In this document: piece by piece, positions 58,431-64,000 of the stretch
Numbering within the stretch: the first letter of the stretch is position 1
Layout of the letters: each line of letters begins with the position of its first letter
Assembly: GCA_910585435.1 (NCBI GenBank)
Contig: CAJUEJ010000005.1
Coordinates: 43,606 to 107,605, forward strand
DNA from: an uncultured Hungatella sp.
Lineage (GTDB): Bacteria; Bacillota; Clostridia; Lachnospirales; Lachnospiraceae
Direction of reading: 5' to 3'
DNA: 64,000 nt
Notes under the pieces: model-generated
The model's input: the letters and a program-made list of their open reading frames with translations, nothing else
Told to the model about the DNA's origin: nothing
Databases searched by the model: none
Made by a program: the position numbers and the translations under genes

Positions 58431-59453
58431 ATGAACCAAACCGGCATCAAAGCATTTCTCAAACGAAAGGGTGTACATATCACCGCCAAAACCTATCTCA
58501 TCGACGCAATGGGGGCCATGGCCTTCGGCCTGTTTGCCTCCCTTCTCATCGGAACCATCTTCGGTACTCTGGGAGAAAAGACCAATATCCAGATTTTTAA
58601 TACCATATCTGAATATGCCAAAAACGCCACAGGGGCTGCCCTGGGCGTCTCCATCGCCTATGCACTAAAAAGCCCTCAGCTGGTGCTGTTCTCCGCCGCC
58701 ACTGTGGGAATCGCAGGCAATGCCCTGGGAGGCCCTGTGGGAGCCCTGGTATCCTCCATCGTTGCCGCAGAGCTGGGAAAAATCGTCTCCAAGGAAACAC
58801 GGGTAGACATTCTGGTCACTCCCGGCGTCACCATCATATCCGGTGTCCTGACGGCTCAGTTTGCAGGCCCCGGAGTCTCCGCCTTCATGACGGCCTTCGG
58901 CAACCTGGTGAAAAATGCCACCCAGCTGCAGCCCTTTTTCATGGGAATCCTGGTATCGGCTCTCATAGGCATCGCCCTGACCCTTCCCATCAGCAGCGCC
59001 GCCATCTGCATCATGCTGAGCCTGGACGGATTGGCCGGAGGAGCAGCCACTGCCGGCTGCTGTGCCCAGATGGTAGGCTTTGCCGTCTTAAGCTTCCGTG
59101 AAAACGGGCCCGGCGGCCTTCTGGCCCAGGGTCTTGGAACCTCCATGCTTCAGATGGGCAATATTGTAAAAAATCCCAGGATCTGGATCCCGCCCACACT
59201 GGCCTCCATGGTCACAGGCCCCCTGGCCACCATGGTCTTTCACCTGGAAAATATTCCTGCCGGCTCTGGCATGGGCACCTGCGGGCTGGTGGGGCCTATC
59301 GGGGTCTACACGGCCATGGACGGCAGCGCCAATATGTGGCTGGGGATTCTTCTGGTCTGTTTTGTACTGCCTGCCCTGTTAACCTGGATACTGGGAGAGA
59401 TTTTGCGGAAAATGAACTGGATTAAAGACGGGGATTTAAAGCTGGACTTATAG
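58431..59453 (+). CDS. PTS-type sugar transporter subunit IIC (EIIC_2 family)
   Basis: The 340-residue membrane protein has about eight to nine helices with Gly/Ala-rich loops (GNALGGPVGALVSSIVAAEL; GPGVSAFMTAFGN; LPISSAAICIMLSLDGLAGG; GAATAGCCAQMVGFAV; GTCGLVGPIGVYTAMDG). It matches the EIIC_2 family of putative PTS permeases. No EIIA or EIIB gene is nearby, and this family often stands alone, so it may not be a phosphotransferase at all. Own promoter. The substrate is unknown. Confidence 0.85.
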   Translation: MNQTGIKAFLKRKGVHITAKTYLIDAMGAMAFGLFASLLIGTIFGTLGEKTNIQIFNTISEYAKNATGAALGVSIAYALKSPQLVLFSAATVGIAGNALGGPVGALVSSIVAAELGKIVSKETRVDILVTPGVTIISGVLTAQFAGPGVSAFMTAFGNLVKNATQLQPFFMGILVSALIGIALTLPISSAAICIMLSLDGLAGGAATAGCCAQMVGFAVLSFRENGPGGLLAQGLGTSMLQMGNIVKNPRIWIPPTLASMVTGPLATMVFHLENIPAGSGMGTCGLVGPIGVYTAMDGSANMWLGILLVCFVLPALLTWILGEILRKMNWIKDGDLKLDL

Positions 59454-59524
59454 CCTGACGGGCATAGGCAAAGCCCCCTTTGTCATATACTTGAAACAAA
59501 TCTTTTTGTGATTAAGGATTGCCC

Positions 59525-60385
59525 ATGCTTTCTTTTTCCGATCTATTCAAAGGTGTTCTTGTGGGAGTGGCCAACATACTGCCGGGAGTCAGCGGCAGTG
59601 CGCTGGCTGTTTCCATGGGAATTTACGGCCAGATTATTCACGCCCTCACAGATTTTCCCAAACATCCGAAAAAAAGCCTTCAGACACTGCTGCCCTATAT
59701 CATCGGGGCGTTGTGCGGTGTCATCGGCCTTTCTTTTACCATCGAGTATCTGTTTGCCCACTATCCCTTACAGACCAGCCTTATATTTATGGGGCTGATT
59801 CTGGGCGGGGTTCCTTCTGTCTTTTCCCGTGCCGTAAAGACAGGAAGTACCACCACCTGCATCGGTGTGTGCCTCGCCGCCTTTCTTCTCGTCACAATCC
59901 TTTCCGGGGCAGATCCTTCCGGTTCCCAGCCGGTCAGCCTGACGCCCTCTCTTTCCTGCGGTTTAAAGCTGTTCCCCTTAGGGATCCTGGGAGCCGCCAC
60001 TATGATCATTCCCGGCATCAGCGGCTCTATGCTGTTGATGATGATAGGATACTACCAGCCCCTTCTCACATCCGTCAACCATTTTTTTAAGAGCATGGCC
60101 CTTCTTAACTTTTCCTCCGCCTGGGCGGAATTTTTAATCCTGCTGCCCTTTGGTCTGGGAATCCTCACAGGCTTTTTTCTCTGTGCCAGGCTGATCGACA
60201 CACTGATGACCCATTTTGGTTCCGTTACATACTGCGCAATCCTGGGATTGGTTTTGTCCTCTCCCATCGCCATCCTTTTAGAGATACCACGTCAGTTTTT
60301 CACTGCCCCCAATATTGTCAGCGGGATTCTACTGTTTTCCTTCTCCCTTATCTTTACCTGCTGGTACTCCGGGAAGGGAGGGTGA
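59525..60385 (+). CDS. DUF368 family membrane transporter (PopT-like undecaprenyl phosphate translocase)
   Basis: The 286-residue protein has about eight membrane helices. Its family signature appears twice as an internal duplication: GVANILPGVSGSALAVSMGI at residues 10-30 and AATMIIPGISGSMLLMMIGY at about 160-180. DUF368 proteins have been reported to return undecaprenyl phosphate across the membrane for wall synthesis. I set the start at the ATG (59525) six bases after AAGGA; a TTG two codons earlier is the alternative. Its 3' end overlaps the convergent EamA gene by 57 bases. Confidence 0.88.
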   Translation: MLSFSDLFKGVLVGVANILPGVSGSALAVSMGIYGQIIHALTDFPKHPKKSLQTLLPYIIGALCGVIGLSFTIEYLFAHYPLQTSLIFMGLILGGVPSVFSRAVKTGSTTTCIGVCLAAFLLVTILSGADPSGSQPVSLTPSLSCGLKLFPLGILGAATMIIPGISGSMLLMMIGYYQPLLTSVNHFFKSMALLNFSSAWAEFLILLPFGLGILTGFFLCARLIDTLMTHFGSVTYCAILGLVLSSPIAILLEIPRQFFTAPNIVSGILLFSFSLIFTCWYSGKGG

Positions 60386-61276
60386 GGCTTCTTTCACCGG
60401 AATCTGAGCCAGAAGTATGGCGCCAAACACCAGCACACAGCCAAACAGTTCTTTGGAAGACAGCCTCTGGCCCAGAATCACCCAGCCGGCAAGCAGAGAA
60501 AATGCAGACTCAAGGCTTAAAATCAGAGCTGCCACAGCCGGGTCTGTATTCTTCTGCCCTACCACCTGAAGTGTATATCCCACTCCGCTGGACATAACAC
60601 CGGCATATACAATCGGCAGCCACGCAGCCCCTATGGAAGCAAGGGACGGCTGTTCTGTGAAAACCATAACTGCCAGAGCCAGGATTCCTGCCGTAAAAAA
60701 CTGGATACAGGAAATAAAAACCCCGTCCGCCCTGGGAGAAAAATAGTCAATGACCAAAATATGGAAGGAAAAGGCGACTGCGCACAGGAACAGGTAAGCA
60801 TCCCCTTTCCCTATGCGGAAGCCTTCTGTCATGCAAAGCAGATACATGCCCACCGTGGCAACCAATACACTGATCCATACGTTCCACCCTGCCTTTTTTT
60901 TCACAAAAATCCCCAGAACAGGCACAATGACAATGTAGAGAGCCGTGATAAAGCCTGCTTTCCCCACGGTGGTATACATAATCCCCAGCTGCTGCAAAGA
61001 GCTGCCTGCAAACAGGGCGGTTCCGCAGCAGATTCCGCCTATGACTCCGGTTCTGCGCCGTGCCTGCCCATTTTCCTCTGTCCTGTGCCCCTTTTCCCTG
61101 TTTCCCTTACCCAAAACCAGGACACAGGGAATCAGCACTATCCCTCCTAATAAAAACCGCATTGCATTGAAGGTAAAAGGGCCCACATAGTCCATACCTA
61201 CACTCTGAGCCACAAAGGCAACGCCCCAGATAAGCGCTGCCAGGCCAAGCATCAGATTGCTGTACATTTTTTTCAT
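60329..61276 (-). CDS. EamA/DMT-family transporter
   Basis: The 315-residue protein has ten predicted membrane helices in two EamA repeats (MLGLAALIWGVAFVAQSVGM with FNAMRFLLGG; VMSSGVGYTLQVVGQKNTDP with SLESAFSLLAGWVILGQRLS). A basic loop KGNREKGHRTEENGQARRRT lies near residue 75. The start at 61276 has AGGAAAG. Such proteins export or import metabolites, but the substrate cannot be read. It overlaps the end of the DUF368 gene and lies downstream of apbE, probably in one transcript (54-base gap). Confidence 0.9.
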   Translation of the reverse strand: MKKMYSNLMLGLAALIWGVAFVAQSVGMDYVGPFTFNAMRFLLGGIVLIPCVLVLGKGNREKGHRTEENGQARRRTGVIGGICCGTALFAGSSLQQLGIMYTTVGKAGFITALYIVIVPVLGIFVKKKAGWNVWISVLVATVGMYLLCMTEGFRIGKGDAYLFLCAVAFSFHILVIDYFSPRADGVFISCIQFFTAGILALAVMVFTEQPSLASIGAAWLPIVYAGVMSSGVGYTLQVVGQKNTDPAVAALILSLESAFSLLAGWVILGQRLSSKELFGCVLVFGAILLAQIPVKEASPSLPGVPAGKDKGEGKQ

Positions 61277-61329
61277 AATGTCTTTCCTGCGTACCGGCAT
61301 GTGCATCGCCAGACAGATGCACCGGTACA

Positions 61330-62400
61330 CTAATCTCCTGTCATGTATTTTTTAAAGCCTGAGCTGTAGCTTTCTGTCCCGTCCGGATAGATCCACATAG
61401 CCTCCACACCCTCTAAAGCCTCTATAAACTTCATTCCCTCTTCTGGCTCCATGTTAAACACAGCCGTGGACAGGCAGTCTGCCAATCCCGAATCCTGGCA
61501 CAATATGGATACGGATGCATACATATCCCAGGGCATCAGCAAATCCGGATGGATAATGTGGTGGTACTGCTTCCCATTTACCATGTAAAATCTCTGATAG
61601 ACGCCGCTGGTTACCAGAGACATGTCCCTGATTTCCAGCCGGTGGAGATACGTCTGGCTGCTGCCCAGATCCGGATTCTGGATGCCTACGGTCCACATAT
61701 TCCCGTTGGTCTTATCCCCGATAGACCTTACGTTGCCGCCTACGCTGATCAGGGCATTCTTAAGCCCGTCCTCTTTAAGCTTCCTGCACACCATCTCCAC
61801 AGCATAGCCTTTTCCCACAGATCCCACATCCAGGCTCATGTCCGGATCCTCCAGATAGACTGTGGAATGTTCCCTGTCGATTATCATCCTGGTGATATCC
61901 ATATGTTTTGCGGCTTCCCTCAGCTCCTCCTCCGGCGGGAGCATCGCCTGATCCGGATCACTGGTTCCTGCCTCCCGATACCGGTGCCAGACTGAGAGCA
62001 CACTGCCCATGGCGATATTGATCCGGCCGTCTGTCTTCTCGTACATCTCCACCGCCTCTTCCAGCATGTCAATAATCTTCTCATCCACCTGCACCGGCTG
62101 AATTCCCGCGTTGTCATTGATGGTTTTTATATTGGAAACACCAGGATACTCCTCATATATATCATAGAGCTGATGGTAAATCTCCAGCTCATCATAAAGC
62201 TCCTGGGCATAAGCCGTGAAGGTTTCCTGATCTTTTGTATACCCTATGATACTGGTGACTGTGTCAAACAGCTGAAAAAACTGGGCGTCATACCTGGAAA
62301 GCTCCGGCTCCCTTTCAGAGCCGCATCCTGCCAGGGCAAAGCATAAACCCAAAATCCCTGAAATCAAAAAAATCCTGCCAAATGATTGTATCTTTTTCAC
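61330..62400 (-). CDS. apbE: FAD:protein FMN transferase (ApbE), lipoprotein form
   Basis: The 356-residue protein has a lipoprotein signal with lipobox ALAGC, then the ApbE domain: FFQLFDTVTSIIGYT, LDVGSVGKGYAVEMVCRKLK, NALISVGGNVRSIGD and YHHIIHPDLLMPWDM. It attaches FMN to Thr/Ser residues of extracytoplasmic flavoproteins using Mg2+. Typical targets (RnfG, NqrC or FMN_bind proteins) are not encoded here. Its lipid anchor places it on the outer face of the membrane. The start at 62400 lies near a promoter (TTGCAA, 16 bases, TAAAAT at 62445-62472). Confidence 0.93.
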   Translation of the reverse strand: MKKIQSFGRIFLISGILGLCFALAGCGSEREPELSRYDAQFFQLFDTVTSIIGYTKDQETFTAYAQELYDELEIYHQLYDIYEEYPGVSNIKTINDNAGIQPVQVDEKIIDMLEEAVEMYEKTDGRINIAMGSVLSVWHRYREAGTSDPDQAMLPPEEELREAAKHMDITRMIIDREHSTVYLEDPDMSLDVGSVGKGYAVEMVCRKLKEDGLKNALISVGGNVRSIGDKTNGNMWTVGIQNPDLGSSQTYLHRLEIRDMSLVTSGVYQRFYMVNGKQYHHIIHPDLLMPWDMYASVSILCQDSGLADCLSTAVFNMEPEEGMKFIEALEGVEAMWIYPDGTESYSSGFKKYMTGD

Positions 62401-62444
62401 CCACAGATCCTCTTTCTATCACACATTTTCCTTTCTTCTGAATC

Positions 62445-62472
62445 ATTTTAACATAAAAATCCCATGTTGCAA
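62445..62472 (-). promoter_or_regulatory. Promoter of apbE
   Basis: TTGCAA (62467-62472) and TAAAAT (62445-62450) have a 16-base spacer on the minus strand. Nothing else was seen in 62473-62618 of the 303-base divergent gap. Confidence 0.55.
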
Positions 62473-62618
62473 GCAAAAAATACTTCTGTCGGTAAATTGC
62501 TGCCTAAAAAAATCATATTTTTTTCTTGGTTTTCATATACTTTGTGAAGGGCCAGATATTGGATTATCCATGATTTTGGAATGAATTCATAAATTTTCTT
62601 AACATTCTCTAAAACCCC

Positions 62619-62647
62619 TTGCTGTCTGTCCCGGAGTGTGCTATAAT
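62619..62647 (+). promoter_or_regulatory. Promoter of the PAP2-type gene
   Basis: TTGCTG (62619-62624) and TATAAT (62642-62647) have a 17-base spacer, 57 bases before the start codon. Confidence 0.7.
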
Positions 62648-62703
62648 CCGAAAAGTTACCAAAAAAGTTGCTCCCATTTGTTCAGAAATTTCAGAGGTGT
62701 TTT

Positions 62704-63378
62704 ATGAAACAGTTATTCAAGCGGTATAAGCATGCATGGATTCTGCTTTACGGTTTTATCTATCTTCCATGGTTCTTATACCTGGAGAAGAATGTAACCC
62801 GGGATTATTACATTCTTCATACAAAGCTAGATGATTTGATTCCTTTCAGCGAATATTTTATCATCCCATATTTTTTATGGTTTTTATATGTAAGCGCCGC
62901 TATCCTGTTTTTCTTTTTTAAGGATCGGCAGGATTATTACCGCTTATGTTCCTACTTATTTACAGGCATGACCCTGAGCCTGATTATCTGCACGGTTTTT
63001 CACAACGGTACAGACCTGCGGCCGGTGGTAGATCCTGAGAAAAATATTTTCTCCTGGATGGTATGGAAGCTTCATCAGGCAGACACCTCCACCAATATTT
63101 TTCCAAGTGTCCATGTATTTAATTCCATCGTGGTCCATGTGTCTGTCATGAAAAGCGAACATTTTAAAAATTGCCACAGCGTACGAATGGTATCTTTTAT
63201 ACTGGCGTTTTCCATCTGCCTGTCCACCGTAGTTTTAAAACAGCACTCCGTGGTGGATGTGATGGGCAGCATGCTGATGGCCTACGGATTATATCCTGTG
63301 ATTTACGGGCATCAATTTGCAGGAGAACGAGGCAATGTGCGTCCCAGAAGGGCTTTTACATTGAGGCGCAGTGCATAA
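62704..63378 (+). CDS. PAP2-superfamily membrane phosphatase-like protein
   Basis: The 224-residue protein has five to six membrane helices and the PAP2 motifs in reduced form: a central PSVHVFNSI (PSxH) and a C-terminal KQHSVVDV (HxxxD). The first family motif (KxxxxxRP) appears degenerate near GTDLRPVVDPEKN. The start at 62704 has AGAGGTG. The family dephosphorylates lipid carriers such as undecaprenyl diphosphate or phosphatidic acid. It ends 52 bases before the convergent galT, with a hairpin between them. Confidence 0.82.
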   Translation: MKQLFKRYKHAWILLYGFIYLPWFLYLEKNVTRDYYILHTKLDDLIPFSEYFIIPYFLWFLYVSAAILFFFFKDRQDYYRLCSYLFTGMTLSLIICTVFHNGTDLRPVVDPEKNIFSWMVWKLHQADTSTNIFPSVHVFNSIVVHVSVMKSEHFKNCHSVRMVSFILAFSICLSTVVLKQHSVVDVMGSMLMAYGLYPVIYGHQFAGERGNVRPRRAFTLRRSA

Positions 63379-63390
63379 TCCCATAAAATA

Positions 63391-63423
63391 CCGCCATAGC
63401 AGCTGGATTGGCTGTTATGGCGG
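63391..63423. terminator. Bidirectional terminator between the PAP2-type gene and galT
   Basis: CCGCCATAGCAGC and GCTGTTATGGCGG pair with one wobble. T-rich tails follow on both strands (TTCTGTTTTACT and TATTTTATGG). Confidence 0.75.
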
Positions 63424-63430
63424 TTCTGTT

Positions 63431-64000
63431 TTACTCTGTCCTGTCAAATCCCACATGTCTCAGGAATTTCCCGAAAGCTGCCCTGCCCTCTTCTGTACAT
63501 TTGTAGACTCCTGCATCCTCCAAAACCTTCTCAAACACCAGGCCTACTTCCCGCTTCAGAATATCCTGCACATTTTCCGGTGTAACACTGTCATACCCAG
63601 GCAGGAATCCCTCTGCCCATTCTTTATGCTTGGCGATGGACTGGTTTAATCCTATGTCTTTTCCTTGTGTTATGTACTCTCCCAGAAGGGTCAGCTCTTC
63701 TTTCAGCCTGGAAGGCAGCACAGCCAGTCCCATGACCTCAATCAGGCCGATGTTCTCCTTCTTAATATGATGCAGCTCCTGGTGGGGATGGTATACGCCC
63801 AGAGGGAATTCCTCCGTGGTAATATTATTTCTTAAAACCAGATCCAGCTCAAAATACTCCCCGTTCTTTCTGGCAATAGGGGTAATGGTATTGTGAGGCT
63901 CACCGTCTGTCTCGGCAAAAATAAACGCGTCTTCGTCGGTATATCCTCTCCATGCATCCAGCACCTCTGCCCCCAGATCAATCAGCCTTTGGGAATCTTT
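63431..64000 (-). CDS. galT: UDP-glucose-hexose-1-phosphate uridylyltransferase (type 2 GalT), C-terminal part
   Basis: Only the last 190 or so residues are in the window; the 5' part lies to the right. Visible are VLDAWRGYTDEDAFIFAETD, EPHNTITPIARKNGEYFELD, LGVYHPHQELHHIKKENIGL and LIEVMGLAVLPSRLKEELTL, the pattern of the Firmicutes-type (type 2) GalT. The enzyme exchanges UMP between UDP-glucose and galactose 1-phosphate in the Leloir pathway. The C-terminus (GKFLRHVGFD) looks complete. Confidence 0.92.
   Translation of the reverse strand, partial: KDSQRLIDLGAEVLDAWRGYTDEDAFIFAETDGEPHNTITPIARKNGEYFELDLVLRNNITTEEFPLGVYHPHQELHHIKKENIGLIEVMGLAVLPSRLKEELTLLGEYITQGKDIGLNQSIAKHKEWAEGFLPGYDSVTPENVQDILKREVGLVFEKVLEDAGVYKCTEEGRAAFGKFLRHVGFDRTE

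Overview
The window reads as part of a chromosome from a strictly anaerobic, spore-forming member of the Clostridia, most likely a Lachnospiraceae gut bacterium. Evidence for this: the rpmG-secE-nusG-rplK-rplA-rplJ-rplL order with an L10 leader, a short-type prolyl-tRNA synthetase behind a T-box, a CotS-like spore-coat kinase, a type 2 galT, RecD2, an oxygen-sensitive CO dehydrogenase module, DUF6179/DUF6323 genes and many TTG(A/T)xx-17-TATAAT promoters. The species cannot be named from sequence alone. No rRNA, tRNA, CRISPR array, integrase or transposase was found.

Layout. 1-6.1 kb: a MurNAc (cell-wall amino sugar) locus with an RpiR regulator, ABC importer, RidA-like protein, MurQ and a BadF-type kinase. 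Three adjoining places in it are broken: a permease frameshift, an internal RidA deletion and a murQ/kinase deletion-fusion. 6.2-7.4 kb: an SPFH membrane protein with a ribbon-helix-helix protein. 7.5-11.1 kb: ribosomal protein and transcription/secretion genes. 11.5-14.9 kb: an AT-rich XRE regulator, a DUF6179/DUF6323 pair and comF. 14.9-20 kb: recD2, mreB, a probable small RNA gene and a CmpB-family membrane protein with hendecad repeats. 20.2-25.5 kb: a PIN/AbrB toxin-antitoxin pair, a serine hydrolase and a heterodimeric ABC exporter. 26-32.8 kb: phosphoglucomutase, CotS-like kinase, YdeI, cca and T-box-proS. 32.9-37.8 kb: a ferredoxin-tailed aldo/keto reductase and a cooS-cooF-FAD oxidoreductase operon.

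38-49.3 kb: a heptad-repeat protein, malic enzyme, and a pentose cluster (AraC regulator, xylulokinase, DUF4867, fucose/arabinose-type isomerase, transketolase, transaldolase). This part is dense in large palindromic elements. 49.4-64 kb: SNF2 helicase, argS, the MetH activation domain and metF, hflK/hflC, an orphan PTS IIC, a DUF368 (PopT-like) transporter, EamA, ApbE, a PAP2-type protein and a truncated galT.

How it fits together: the pentose genes would isomerise and phosphorylate a sugar to a ketopentose phosphate, which transketolase and transaldolase feed to glycolysis; malic enzyme and CODH sit beside this central metabolism. The least expected material is not protein coding. It comprises (i) four branched palindromes of about 170-260 nt between 38.8 and 46.7 kb, (ii) a 92-nt hairpin that supplies the malic enzyme C-terminus, (iii) two further dispersed repeat families that sit just 3' of minus-strand genes, and (iv) a promoterless-looking but terminator-ended RNA at 18.5 kb.
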